A DNA stretch of 64,000 nucleotides, from positions 496,001 through 560,000 of the forward strand of contig NZ_CP073639.1 in assembly GCF_029962485.1 (NCBI RefSeq), written 5' to 3'. A program made the position numbers and the translations under genes. The DNA is from Burkholderia cepacia (GTDB lineage: Bacteria; Pseudomonadota; Gammaproteobacteria; Burkholderiales; Burkholderiaceae). Positions 36,803 to 45,868 of the stretch are shown piece by piece. Within the stretch, counting starts at the first letter, position 1, and the number at the start of each line of letters is the position of its first letter. Below the pieces are notes generated by a model. That model worked only from the letters and a program-made list of their open reading frames with translations. It searched no databases and was not told where the DNA came from.

Positions 36803-37849
36803 GAGCACTCTCCTTTCGGACTGCTATGAATTACCCTTCGTCCGTCAGGACGTTGGGGACGGGCACCACCGGCACTACGCGAAAATTCGAAGCGCGACGT
36901 TCAGCTGCGGGAACGGGGATGCATATCCCTGTCCGTGCGAACGGGTATCAGTGAAACGGAGCGCGAGAGACGCGTGTACGGCGCGGCCAGCCGGATGAAC
37001 CGGGCCTGCCGACCGACCTGAACGGCACGACGGCCGTTCGACGCATGGAATCCTGTTGAACGGGAGACGAACTCCCGACAAAGCCGCAATGTGTCTTTAA
37101 CGCGGTTTGCGATCCGCGATGTGCAGTGGTCTTTCATTTTTATTCCCCATGTACTGCCATGCCGAATTCTTATTGCCCTGAAGATTCCGGGTCTGATTGG
37201 TCAATCGACGAGGCTTGCGCGGTTCGTCGACCTGGCGCTGCGTGTTCCCCGTCGCGCTCCGGTCATTTTTTCCGCTGGCTCCGAAGCCAGTTCCAAGTGT
37301 CTGTCTTCGGAACCGGCCGGTCCTTACATCGTCGACTGCCGTGCCAACGCTTACGCAAAGAGCAGGCCATCCCGGGTGAAATCGCGGCGTATCAAGGGTT
37401 CCGGCGATTCCCCCCTTCCCCGGACAACGGTGCGATGCCCGAAATGTTTCAAATCTGAACGGCCCGCGGCGGCCGGCGCCACCGGTCAGAACGCCCGCCG
37501 CCGCGCTGCACAAAGGGCGGAAAAAATTTCGTCGGGACTTTCCCGGACGCGGCACGCCGGTCTCGCGCCGTGCGTTCGGCGGGATGCAACGCCGGTGAAA
37601 ATCGCGAAATGTTTCAAGCCAGAAACACGAAACCCGATCGCACGGATTTCTCATACCTGAAAACGGGGATTTCAAGCCAGTTACTCGGCAATCTCAATAC
37701 CGGCTTTCAGTGCCTGGTTTGCATCACGCGATTTTTTCTTCAACAATGAATTCACCGGACAACGCAGATTCAGCGCGATTCGATCCGCAGGCACGACAAC
37801 ATCAAACGGCTGTGACAGACCACGCAGCCACTACGACAAACGGGGCATC
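36803..37849. other. Long divergent region between the tad operon and the glycosyltransferase operon
   Basis: There are 1,047 bases with no credible gene. The region must contain the tad promoter (minus) and the glycosyltransferase promoter (plus). Repeated short elements occur at 37441-37680 and are listed separately. Composition is mixed, with several AT-rich patches. Confidence 0.5.
37441..37680 (+). repeat. Short dispersed direct repeats, possible regulator sites
   Basis: GAAATGTTTCAA occurs at 37441-37452 and 37606-37617. Its core GAAA-N2-TTTC is a dyad. TTTCAAGCCAG overlaps the second copy (37612-37622) and recurs at 37670-37680. The cluster lies 170-410 bp upstream of the glycosyltransferase operon. 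Confidence 0.45.
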
Positions 37850-39091
37850 ATGTACACAGCCAATCGTGGTGAAACGCGCATTCGCGCCATCCGATGTGCT
37901 CAATGGCTGACAGCCGACCGCATCATTCCGTACAGCTGCATCATGCTGATGCTCTGTGTCGCACTACTGATCACCTGGGGCGTCGTGACGCACGGCTTCA
38001 CGTCGAAAGCCACCGCCCGACCGGGTACCGATTTCGCGGTCTTCTGGACCGCAGCACACCTGGTGTTGCAAGGCCATGCCGCAACGGCCTACGACCCCGC
38101 GGCATTCATGCAGGCCGAACTCGCGCAGTTCGGCGCGTATCTGCAGCACCAGTCGCTTCCCTGGCTCTATCCGCCGACGATGTTGCTGTTCATCGCGCCG
38201 GCTGCCCTCGTGCCTTTCCTGCCCGCTTACCTCCTTTTTTCCGCGGGCAGTCTTTTATGCTACGCGTTCGCCGTCTCGCGATTGTCGGGATTGCGCGCGC
38301 ATCTTCCGCACCCACGCGCGGCGCTGCTCGTCATGGTCGCGTATTCGGCGGTGTTCCTGAGCGCTCTGTTCGGTCAGAACAGCATCCTGACCGCCGGCGT
38401 CGCCGCACTCGCGCTGCACCTGCTCGGCAAGCGTCCGATCGTGGCCGGCATGCTGATCGGGCTGCTCGCGATCAAGCCGCAACTCGCCGTGGTGTTCCCG
38501 TTCGTGCTGATCGCGGCACGGGCGTGGCGCGCGTTCGCGGCGGCCGCCGTCAGCGCGACGCTGTTCGCCGCGGCCGGGGTCGCGCTGACCGGCCCCGCCG
38601 TGCTGAGCGGGCTGGCGCACACCATGTCGACCGTACGCGACCAGCATTTCATGCTGCCGTCGTACTGGCTCGCGTCGCCGACACCGTTCGCCGCGTTGCG
38701 TCTCGCGGGCATGCCGGTCCCGGTCGCGCTGGCCGCGCAAGCGGCCATCGCCTTGCTCGCCATCGTCGCGGCCGTCGACGTCTGGCGCCGCACGCGCGAC
38801 ATGCGGCTGCGCGGTGCGGCACTGGCCGTCGCCACGCTGCTGACGACACCATATCTGTGGGGCTACGAGCTGACGTGGCTCGGCGTCGCGATCTTCTGCC
38901 TGATCGCCTACTGTCTCGATGAAGGCTGGCTGCCCGGCGAACAGGGCACCATCGTGCTCGCGTGGCTGCTGCCGCTCTTCGAGATGTTCAATCGGCTGAT
39001 GCGGTTTCCGCAGGTCGGGCCGATCGTGCTGCTCGCGGTGCTGTTCATCGTCGTACACCGCGCGACGCTCGCGTCCCGGAGCACACGATGA
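37850..39091 (+). CDS. DUF2029/GT87-family polyprenol-linked glycosyltransferase
   Basis: The product is 413 aa and mostly hydrophobic, with about ten membrane segments. The DUF2029/GT87 signatures are an acidic residue near the first large loop (GTDFAVFWTAAHL), LPWLYPPTMLLF, FGQNSILTAG and a KPQLAVVFPF motif. The family transfers sugars from polyprenol-phosphate on the periplasmic face. The stop overlaps the next gene's start (ATGA), and the two proteins are paralogues. Confidence 0.85.
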   Translation: MYTANRGETRIRAIRCAQWLTADRIIPYSCIMLMLCVALLITWGVVTHGFTSKATARPGTDFAVFWTAAHLVLQGHAATAYDPAAFMQAELAQFGAYLQHQSLPWLYPPTMLLFIAPAALVPFLPAYLLFSAGSLLCYAFAVSRLSGLRAHLPHPRAALLVMVAYSAVFLSALFGQNSILTAGVAALALHLLGKRPIVAGMLIGLLAIKPQLAVVFPFVLIAARAWRAFAAAAVSATLFAAAGVALTGPAVLSGLAHTMSTVRDQHFMLPSYWLASPTPFAALRLAGMPVPVALAAQAAIALLAIVAAVDVWRRTRDMRLRGAALAVATLLTTPYLWGYELTWLGVAIFCLIAYCLDEGWLPGEQGTIVLAWLLPLFEMFNRLMRFPQVGPIVLLAVLFIVVHRATLASRSTR

Positions 39092-40467
39092 AATCGCCGC
39101 TGTTCGCCCGTCACGCGCATCCGGCTGTCGACATGCATCCGGAACTCCCGATCGCGGGCCCGCGCCGCTACCCACACTGGCTCAATCGCCATCGCGTACG
39201 CGTCTACGCGGGCGCCGTGCTGGTGGCCGAACTGCTGTTCGTCGTCATCTACCTGACCCGCATGTTCCTGTCGCGCCACGGTGCGCTGGGCCCGCTGTCG
39301 CAAGACTTCTCGCCGATCTGGAGCGCCGCGTGGCTCGCCGCGCACGGGCATGCGGCCGACGCGTGGCATTTCCCCGCGCTGTTCGCGGTCGAGAAGATCG
39401 CGATCCCGACGATGAATCTCGCGGACGGCACGCTGCCGTGGCTCTATCCGCCGACGATGCTGCTGCTGGTGCTGCCGCTCGGCTGGCTGCCCTACACGCT
39501 CGCGCTGGTGCTGTGGCTCGGGCTCACGTATGCACTGTTCGCCGCGACGATCCGCGCGACCGTGCAGCGCGATGCCGCCTGGCTGTGCGCGCTCGCGTTC
39601 CCCGGCGCATTCCTTACAGTGATCGTCGGGCAAACGAGCCTCTTCACCGCGATGCTCGCCGGCGTCGGCCTGCTCGCGCTGAACCGCCGCCCCGTCGTCG
39701 CGGGCATCTGCTTCGGCTTGCTGACGACAAAACCGCAGCTCGCGGTGCTGTTTCCGCTCGCGCTGCTGTGCGCAGGCCAGTGGCGCGCGCTGGCCGCGTG
39801 GGCCGCGACGATCGCCGGCAGCGCCGCGCTCGCCGCGCTCGCGTTCGGCATCGGTTCGTGGGTCTCATTCGTGCACGTGATCGGCAGCGTCTACACCGTG
39901 ATCGGCACCGGTCAGGCCAAGCTCTCGCGCATGCCGTCCGTATTCGCGCTGGCCACGATGGCCGGCTGGCCCGTGCTCGTCGCGCGCGGCCTGCAACTCC
40001 TGTCGGCAGCAGCAGCCGCGATCGCCGTCGTCTACGCATGGCGCGGCGCATGTTCCTACGCACTGCGCGCCGCGACCCTCGTATGCGCATGCCTGCTCGT
40101 CAGTCCTTACCTGTACGACTACGACCTGACCTGGTACGGCCTCGTGATCGCGTGGTACGCCCGCTATGCGTGGACCCACGGCTGGCGCCGCTTCGATCGC
40201 GAATGGCTGATGCTGCTGTGGCTGATGCCGCTCGCCGGCCTCGCGGTCATGCCGCATCTGCCGTTCCAGTTCATGCCGCTCGTCACGCTGGCGTCGCTCG
40301 CGCTGCTCGTCGGCCGGGTCGCCCAGGAAAGACACGACGTGCCGTCGATGCCCGACGCGCGCGACCACTCGACCGAGACCGGGTTTGCTCATCCGCTCCG
40401 GCCGCACCACCGCCCGGCGTACGGAATGCGCCGCACCGGCCGCCCGACCATCGGCGCCGACCGGTGA
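39088..40467 (+). CDS. DUF2029/GT87-family polyprenol-linked glycosyltransferase (paralogue)
   Basis: The product is 459 aa. It shares the order of motifs with the preceding protein: SQDFSPIWSAAWL, LPWLYPPTMLLL, VGQTSLFTAML and KPQLAVLFPL. About ten membrane segments are present. The hydrophilic His/Arg-rich C-terminal tail (about 50 residues) is absent from the paralogue. It is co-translated with the gene before it and followed by gtrB and gtrA, so the pair probably uses the polyprenol-phosphate-sugar made by GtrB. Confidence 0.85.
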   Translation: MKSPLFARHAHPAVDMHPELPIAGPRRYPHWLNRHRVRVYAGAVLVAELLFVVIYLTRMFLSRHGALGPLSQDFSPIWSAAWLAAHGHAADAWHFPALFAVEKIAIPTMNLADGTLPWLYPPTMLLLVLPLGWLPYTLALVLWLGLTYALFAATIRATVQRDAAWLCALAFPGAFLTVIVGQTSLFTAMLAGVGLLALNRRPVVAGICFGLLTTKPQLAVLFPLALLCAGQWRALAAWAATIAGSAALAALAFGIGSWVSFVHVIGSVYTVIGTGQAKLSRMPSVFALATMAGWPVLVARGLQLLSAAAAAIAVVYAWRGACSYALRAATLVCACLLVSPYLYDYDLTWYGLVIAWYARYAWTHGWRRFDREWLMLLWLMPLAGLAVMPHLPFQFMPLVTLASLALLVGRVAQERHDVPSMPDARDHSTETGFAHPLRPHHRPAYGMRRTGRPTIGADR

Positions 40468-40491
40468 CGCGACATTACAAGGGGAGTCATC

Positions 40492-41535
40492 ATGCGGGAA
40501 CCACTCTATTCACCGCTCGTTTCGCTGGTCGTGCCGTTCTATAACGAAGGCGAGGCCGTCGAGCGCTTCTTCGACGTCGTGATTCCGTTGCTGACAGCCA
40601 TCGACGCGATCCGCTTCGAGATCGTCTGCGTGAACGACGGCAGCCGCGACGACACGCTCGAGCGCCTGGTGCGGATCAGCGCCACCGAGCGGCGCGTGCG
40701 CGTGATCGACCTCACCCGCAACTTCGGCAAGGAAGCGGCGTTGACGGCCGGCCTCGACGAAGCCAGCGGCGACGCGGTGATTCCGCTCGACGCCGACCTG
40801 CAGGATCCGCCGAGCCTGATCCCCGTGATGATCGAGCACTGGCGCGACGGCGCGGAAGTCGTGGCCGCGAAACGCAGCAACCGCGCGTGCGATTCGTTCG
40901 CGAAGCGTACCGCCGCAGCGATCTACTACCGCGTGCACAACATGTTGTCGGACGTGAAGCTGCCGGAGAACGTCGGCGATTTCCGGTTGATGGACCGCAA
41001 GGTTGTGAATGCACTGCGCAGCCTGCCCGAGCGGCACCGCTTCATGAAGGGGCTGTTCGCGTGGGTCGGCTACAAGACCGTGATCGTCGAATACCAGCGT
41101 GACCCGCGCAGCGCCGGGCATTCGAAGTTCTCCGGCTGGAAGCTGTGGAATTTCGCGCTGGAAGGCATCACCAGCTTCAGCACCGTGCCGCTGCGCAGCT
41201 GGACCTACATCGGCGTCGGCATCGCCGCGCTCGCGTTCCTGTACGGCAGCTTCATCATCTTCCGCACGGTGCTGTTCGGCAATCCGGTGCTCGGCTACGC
41301 ATCGCTGATCTCGGTCACGCTGTTCATCGGCGGCATCGAGTTGATCGGGATCGGTGTCGTCGGCGAATACGTCGGGCGGATCTACGACGAGTCGAAGCAA
41401 CGGCCCGTCTACCTGATCCGCCGCCGCTACCAGGCGCACGGCAAGGTGATCGAGCTCCCGGTCGCGCGCGATGCGCGCCGCCTGGCCGCCCGCCGTCGCA
41501 TGCAGCCGACCCGCGCACGGATCGGCACCCGCTGA
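40492..41535 (+). CDS. gtrB: GtrB-like polyprenol-phosphate glycosyltransferase (GT2)
   Basis: The product is 347 aa. A cytosolic GT2 domain carries VVPFYNEGEAVERFF, VNDGSRDDTLE and the DADLQDPP metal-binding motif (about residues 90-110). Two C-terminal membrane hairpins follow, ending GEYVGRIYDESKQRPVYLI as in GtrB/ArnC/DPM1-like enzymes. It charges undecaprenyl phosphate with a sugar. A GGGGAG site precedes the ATG. Confidence 0.92.
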   Translation: MREPLYSPLVSLVVPFYNEGEAVERFFDVVIPLLTAIDAIRFEIVCVNDGSRDDTLERLVRISATERRVRVIDLTRNFGKEAALTAGLDEASGDAVIPLDADLQDPPSLIPVMIEHWRDGAEVVAAKRSNRACDSFAKRTAAAIYYRVHNMLSDVKLPENVGDFRLMDRKVVNALRSLPERHRFMKGLFAWVGYKTVIVEYQRDPRSAGHSKFSGWKLWNFALEGITSFSTVPLRSWTYIGVGIAALAFLYGSFIIFRTVLFGNPVLGYASLISVTLFIGGIELIGIGVVGEYVGRIYDESKQRPVYLIRRRYQAHGKVIELPVARDARRLAARRRMQPTRARIGTR

Positions 41536-41550
41536 CGCAAGCGAGCCGCC

Positions 41551-41934
41551 ATGATCGACCTGCTTTACGCCGAACGCACGCGGCTCGTGCGCTTCGGCGT
41601 GTCCGGACTCTGCTCGACCGCGATCCACACGCTGGTCGCCGCTGCCATGTTCGCGCTGTTCGATGCAACGCTGGTGACCGCGAACGCGGTCGCCTTCCTC
41701 TGCGCCACGGCGTTCTCGTATCTCGCGAATACGCTGTGGAGCTTCTCGTCGACGGTGCGCACGCGCAATATGGTGCGCTTTCTCGCGGTCACGCTGGCCG
41801 GCTTCGTCGAGACCATGCTGCTCGCGCGCGGCGCCGAAGCGCTCGACCTGTCGCGCGGGATGAGCATCGTCGCGATCGCGCTGCTGATCCCGCCGACGAC
41901 GTTCGTGCTGCACCGGCTGTGGACGTACCGGTAA
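41551..41934 (+). CDS. gtrA: GtrA-like flippase
   Basis: The product is 127 aa with four membrane segments and the GtrA-family start LVRFGVSGLCSTAIHTLV. It also has FSYLANTLWSFSS and the C-terminal FVLHRLWTYR. It is expected to flip the polyprenol-linked sugar made by GtrB to the periplasm. It is the last gene of the four-gene glycosylation cassette. Confidence 0.9.
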   Translation: MIDLLYAERTRLVRFGVSGLCSTAIHTLVAAAMFALFDATLVTANAVAFLCATAFSYLANTLWSFSSTVRTRNMVRFLAVTLAGFVETMLLARGAEALDLSRGMSIVAIALLIPPTTFVLHRLWTYR

Positions 41935-42235
41935 GCGGCGTCCCCGCCTTTTCTCCTCCCGCAGATAATCGACCAATCGATTAACAGATTCAATGTCGCG
42001 TTATTTATGTGGTGTATCGAATCGATTGATTCCGATTTTAAAATTACCGCTTTAAATATTATTTACGACCTGTTTACCTTTACAGCTTCCATAATTAATC
42101 GAACGGGATAATCTGCATTCGCCGTCGCTTCGACACCTGCCGCTTTCGGCCAAGAGCCTTGCGGCACAAGGCGATGGCGGCCGCACGAAGCAATTCGCGC
42201 AACGATAAGTCCCATTACTTCAAACGGGAGCTTCC
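41935..42235. other. AT-rich promoter region upstream of aidA
   Basis: The 301 bases contain no gene. They are AT-rich at 41990-42120 and contain the lux-box promoter listed separately. Confidence 0.6.
42068..42112 (+). promoter_or_regulatory. lux/cep-box promoter of aidA
   Basis: A 20-bp lux-type box lies at 42068-42087, with CTGT (42070-42073), an 8-bp spacer and ACAG (42082-42085). The left half ACCTGT equals the Vibrio lux box consensus. GATAAT at 42107-42112 is a good -10 hexamer. It puts the start site near 42120 and the box centre at about -42.5, the standard position for LuxR/CepR activators. aidA is CepR-activated in B. cenocepacia, as I recall. Confidence 0.65.
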
Positions 42236-42739
42236 ATGTCACGCGTTACCGATGTGCTCGTTTCGTTCGATACCGAAACCATTCTCAAAAAATATCCGAA
42301 TCCCAGCAAAAACCCGGCCGCGCCGACGCTGATCGACTGGCGCTATGTTTATATGGTGACCAACCAGGACAACGTCATCTCCGGGCAGGCGGGCGGCGAG
42401 CTCGATCTGAAAGCGCAGGTCGGGGACCTGATCCGCTGGCGCGAAACGAGCCTGTCGCTGGGCTTCGAGAACCAGGTGGTGTTCTACAAGTTCATCGGCA
42501 ACGTCGGCAACGACCTGATCTCGACGCCCACGCCGCGGGTCGCGGAAGCGTCGATCCCGGTGCCGAACACCAGCAAGCCGGAAGTGCCGACGTGCCAGAA
42601 GGTCGCGAACTACTACTGGTCGTCGGAATGCCTGAAGGTCGGCCGCGTGACCTACCACTTCCAGTTCCAGATCATCGATCGCAACTGCCAGAGCCAGGGC
42701 TGCTTCTCGTGGGATCCGTTCATCTCGATCCATAACTGA
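42236..42739 (+). CDS. aidA: AidA/PixA-family inclusion-body protein
   Basis: The product is 167 aa. The AidA/PixA fold signature runs throughout: VLVSFDTETILKKYPNPS, APTLIDWRYVYMV, IRWRETSLSLGFE and VANYYWSSECLKVG, ending GCFSWDPFISI. No signal peptide is present. AidA of B. cenocepacia is quorum-sensing-controlled and needed for slow killing of nematodes (from memory). A lux box about 150 bp upstream supports the same regulation here. A related AidA-lectin gene follows 65 bp downstream. Confidence 0.93.
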   Translation: MSRVTDVLVSFDTETILKKYPNPSKNPAAPTLIDWRYVYMVTNQDNVISGQAGGELDLKAQVGDLIRWRETSLSLGFENQVVFYKFIGNVGNDLISTPTPRVAEASIPVPNTSKPEVPTCQKVANYYWSSECLKVGRVTYHFQFQIIDRNCQSQGCFSWDPFISIHN

Positions 42740-42804
42740 TCGCGGCCGGCGGGCGGCCGTGCGACGGCCGCCCGTGCCGCTCCCTTGTTGCGGAGGAGAT
42801 GCTC

Positions 42805-43695
42805 ATGTCTGGTCTTCGTTGCGATGTGCTCGCAGTCGTCGACGCCGTCACGCTGCTGTCGACCTACCCCGATGCCAGCCGGAACGCCGACGCGCCGACC
42901 GTGATCGACGGCCGGCACATCTATGTGCTGAGCCCCGGCGACGCCGGGCAGGTCGGCCACAACGACAACCGGCTGTTTGCCGGCCTGTCTCCGGGCGTCC
43001 AGCTTCATCTGCGCGAAACCGCGCTGGCGCTGCGCGCCGAGGTGAGCGTGCTGTTCGTCCGGTTCGCATTGAAAGACGCCGGCATCGTCGCGCCGATCGA
43101 AGCGGAAATCCGCGATGCCGCCACGCCGGTGCCCGATGGCGACGACCTGCTTCAACCGTCGTGCCGGCCGATGAAAGACCATTTCTGGCGCAGCGAGGTG
43201 CTGGCCGCCGGCACCACCACCTGCACGGCCGATTTCGCGGTGCTCGACCGCGATGGCGCCGTGTCGGGCTACTTTCGCTGGGAAACGGCGATCGAGATCG
43301 CCGGCGGCCAGCCGGACACGAAACAGCCTGGCTTCAAGCCGTCGTCCGACCGCAACGGCAACTTCACGCTGCCGCCGAATACCGATTTCAAGGCGACCTT
43401 CTACGCGAATGCCGCCGACCGGCAGGACCTGAAGCTGTTCATCGACGACGCGTCGGAACCGGCCGCGTCGTTCACCGGCAACGGCAACGACGGCGTCAGG
43501 CAGTTCACGCTGAACTCGCGGGGCGGCAAGATCCGGATCGACGCGTCGGCCAACGGCAGGCACTCCGCGACCGATGCACGGCTCGCGCCGCTGTCCGCCG
43601 GCGATACGGTCTGGCTCGGCTGGCTCGGTGCGGAAGACGGCGCCGATCGCGACTACAACGACGGCATCGTGATCCTGCAGTGGCCAATCACGTGA
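42805..43695 (+). CDS. AidA-like domain fused to a LecB/BC2L-type calcium-dependent lectin
   Basis: The product is 296 aa. Residues 1-165 repeat the AidA pattern of the previous gene (LLSTYPDASRNADAPTVIDGRHIYVL and RETALALRAEVSVLFVRF). Residues about 184-296 are a PA-IIL-fold lectin, FTLPPNTDFKATFYAN...EDGADRDYNDGIVILQWPIT. The calcium ligands Glu277, Asp281, Asp283, Asn285 and Asp286 align with the EDGxDxDYND loop of LecB. The specificity loop reads Ala203-Ala204-Asp205, closest to the mannose-preferring BC2L-A type (Ala-Ala). The C-terminal residue is Thr instead of the Gly whose carboxylate completes the site in LecB. GGAGGAG selects the ATG at 42805. It is probably co-transcribed with aidA. 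Confidence 0.92.
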   Translation: MSGLRCDVLAVVDAVTLLSTYPDASRNADAPTVIDGRHIYVLSPGDAGQVGHNDNRLFAGLSPGVQLHLRETALALRAEVSVLFVRFALKDAGIVAPIEAEIRDAATPVPDGDDLLQPSCRPMKDHFWRSEVLAAGTTTCTADFAVLDRDGAVSGYFRWETAIEIAGGQPDTKQPGFKPSSDRNGNFTLPPNTDFKATFYANAADRQDLKLFIDDASEPAASFTGNGNDGVRQFTLNSRGGKIRIDASANGRHSATDARLAPLSAGDTVWLGWLGAEDGADRDYNDGIVILQWPIT

Positions 43696-43714
43696 GCGGC
43701 GCCGCGCGCGGCGC

Positions 43715-44653
43715 TCAGGTGCGCGGCAGCCCCGGCGGATTGGTCTGCGACTGGTCGATCGCTTCGGCATCGAGGCTCCAGCGTCCGAGCACCTTCCGGT
43801 AGCTGCCGTTCGCGATCAGCGCATTGATCGCGAGCGTCAGCGGCTCGGCGAGGCCGCTGCCCTTGCGCGTCGTGATCGCGATGTCCGCGCTGCGCGGCCA
43901 GCCGCCGCTCACCGTGCCGATCAGCTTCGCATCGCCGCGCAGCGACGCCTGGTACGCGAGCATCGAATTCACGCTGAAGATCGTGTCGACGCGACCCGAC
44001 TGCAGCGCGACCCAGCGCTCCGCCGCATCCGGGTAGTACTGGATTTCGACCGGCGCGAGACCGCGTGCGACGTTCTGCCGGTTCCATTCGAGCAGGATCT
44101 TTTCCTGGTTCGTGCCCGAATCGGTCACGACGCGCAGCCCGGCGACATCCTTCGGCTCGCGGATCGCGGCAAGCTTGCTGCCGTTCTTCACGTAGAAGCC
44201 GACCTGATCCTTCCGGTAGGTCGAGAAGTCGAACTTCTCCTTGCGCTGCTCGGTGACCGTGACGTTCGAGATCACCGCATCGACCTTGCCGGACTGCAGC
44301 GCGAGCGGCCAGTCAGCCCACGCGAGCGGTACGATCTTCAGCTTGCGGCCGACGCTGTCGGCGATCAGCTGTGCGAGATCGGGATCGAAGCCGACGACGG
44401 TCCGTGCATCCGTCGCATACGTGCTGAGCGGCGGCAGGTTCGGCGCGATGCCGATCGTCAGCGTGTTCGCTTCGGCAAACTTGAAGCCGCCCGGCACCGC
44501 CTGTTCGACCGCCGGATTCACGGTGCCGCGCTGCCGGCCCGGTTGCTCGGGGCTCAGGTCGAACGTCGCGGCCTGCGCGGCGACGCTGCCGCTGATCACA
44601 ATTGCAGCCAGCGCGCGAGCGATGCGCGCAACGGGGAAAGTCGTTCTTCTCAT
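43715..44653 (-). CDS. Amino-acid-type ABC transporter periplasmic binding protein
   Basis: The product is 312 aa. The signal peptide ends near VAAQA/AT (about residue 29). The SBP_bac_3 fold follows: LTIGIAPNLPPLSTYATDARTVVGFDPDLAQLIA and VDAVISNVTVTEQRKEKFDFS. An extra segment of about 30 residues precedes the canonical start. No permease or ATPase gene is nearby, so it either works with a distant transporter or senses a ligand. It lies 93 bp downstream of the oxygenase on the same strand, suggesting a ligand related to that enzyme's substrate or product. Confidence 0.88.
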   Translation of the reverse strand: MRRTTFPVARIARALAAIVISGSVAAQAATFDLSPEQPGRQRGTVNPAVEQAVPGGFKFAEANTLTIGIAPNLPPLSTYATDARTVVGFDPDLAQLIADSVGRKLKIVPLAWADWPLALQSGKVDAVISNVTVTEQRKEKFDFSTYRKDQVGFYVKNGSKLAAIREPKDVAGLRVVTDSGTNQEKILLEWNRQNVARGLAPVEIQYYPDAAERWVALQSGRVDTIFSVNSMLAYQASLRGDAKLIGTVSGGWPRSADIAITTRKGSGLAEPLTLAINALIANGSYRKVLGRWSLDAEAIDQSQTNPPGLPRT

Positions 44654-44746
44654 GTCTTGTGCAATCCTTTGTTATTCGATGATGCGTCGGGCAACCGCGA
44701 GTGGGGCCGTCGATGTGTCGCGCACGTCGCCGCCCCGCCCGGTCTC

Positions 44747-45868
44747 TCACGCGGGCGTTGCCTCGAGTTCGGCCGCGGCCGCGCGCTGCGGCGCCGGTTG
44801 CGCGACGCGCGACGGCTGCCTCGCCTGCGCCGACTCGCCCGCGTACAGCGCCTTCGGATCGAACACGCGCGCCTGCAGCGGCGTGAACGAACGGAAATTC
44901 CACAGGCTGCGCGCGACGAACACGCGCTGCACCCAGCGGAACGCGCGATCGTTCTCGTCGTATTGCGGATCGAAGCGGTCGCGCGAATGCAGCGTGAAGT
45001 GGTTGTTGATCAGCACCAGCTTGCCCGGCGACACCTGGACGCCGAACGACACCTCGCGCACCGCGCGGTACAGGTTGGCCAGCGCCTCCTGGGCGCGCGT
45101 GTTGACGGCCAGCACCATGTCCGGATAGAACGCGACCGTCACGCGCGGCGCGTCGAGCGGCCCCGACAGCACGGCGCTCAGGTCGGTGTTGTCGCGCGGC
45201 GTCGGCGCGGCGCCGCGCCACCGGTACGGCACGCGGATGATGTAGTGCTCGCCGTACAACTGCGCGATGTCGTCCGGCGACAGCCGCTCCAGCGCGCGGC
45301 GCGCATCGGCGAGCCGCGTGTACGGTCCGCCGCCGGCTTCGCTGCGCACGCCGAGCAGCAGCAACGCGAACGGCGATGTATCGCCCTCCGGCATGTGCGC
45401 CTGCGCGGCGTTCTCGATATGGAAATCGAGTTCGACCTCGGAGCCGAGGCCCGTGTACTCGCGCGCGGTCGTCTTGTGCGGCGTCAGGTTGTTCACGAGT
45501 TCGCGGCCTTCGTGCGCGATCGAATACGGCTCGCCGGCCAGCGTGCTCAGCGCGACCAGCACGTTCTCGCTCAGCACGCCGGCCTTGAACGAGCGGCCGG
45601 TTTCCTCGAACCGCGGGCTGCCCTTCACGTCGTCGTCGATCGGCAGGTTGTCGATCTCGATCGAACCGTGCGCGTCCGCGGTCGGCGCCTTCGCGCGGTC
45701 GAACGCGTCGACGATGCGGTCGGGAAACGCGTTGTACGCGAGCTTGCGCACCGCACTGATGTAGCCGGCGCCGCCGGCCGGATCGTAGGCCAGCGCGCCG
45801 AGCGTCTTGCGGATATGAGCGGACTCCACTGCCGTCAATGCGATGCGTTCATCTGCGAGATAGGTCAT
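44747..45868 (-). CDS. Fe(II)/2-oxoglutarate-dependent amino acid oxygenase (clavaminate-synthase/AsnO/VioC-like)
   Basis: The product is 373 aa. The iron-binding triad appears as His150-x-Glu152 in ELDFHIENAA (HxE rather than HxD, as in AsnO and VioC), with the distal His294 in NNHFTLHSRDRF. Arg308, 14 residues further, is placed to bind 2-oxoglutarate. This group hydroxylates free amino acids such as Arg, Asn or enduracididine at the beta carbon during natural-product biosynthesis. The C-terminal 45 residues are Ala/Gln-rich and probably disordered. The flanking ATP-grasp and exporter genes support a biosynthetic role. Confidence 0.85.
   Translation of the reverse strand: MTYLADERIALTAVESAHIRKTLGALAYDPAGGAGYISAVRKLAYNAFPDRIVDAFDRAKAPTADAHGSIEIDNLPIDDDVKGSPRFEETGRSFKAGVLSENVLVALSTLAGEPYSIAHEGRELVNNLTPHKTTAREYTGLGSEVELDFHIENAAQAHMPEGDTSPFALLLLGVRSEAGGGPYTRLADARRALERLSPDDIAQLYGEHYIIRVPYRWRGAAPTPRDNTDLSAVLSGPLDAPRVTVAFYPDMVLAVNTRAQEALANLYRAVREVSFGVQVSPGKLVLINNHFTLHSRDRFDPQYDENDRAFRWVQRVFVARSLWNFRSFTPLQARVFDPKALYAGESAQARQPSRVAQPAPQRAAAAELEATPA

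Noticed and set aside
37680..37760. Sigma-54 promoter before the glycosyltransferase operon
   Set aside because: The nearest TGG/GC pair does not fit the -24/-12 spacing or consensus.
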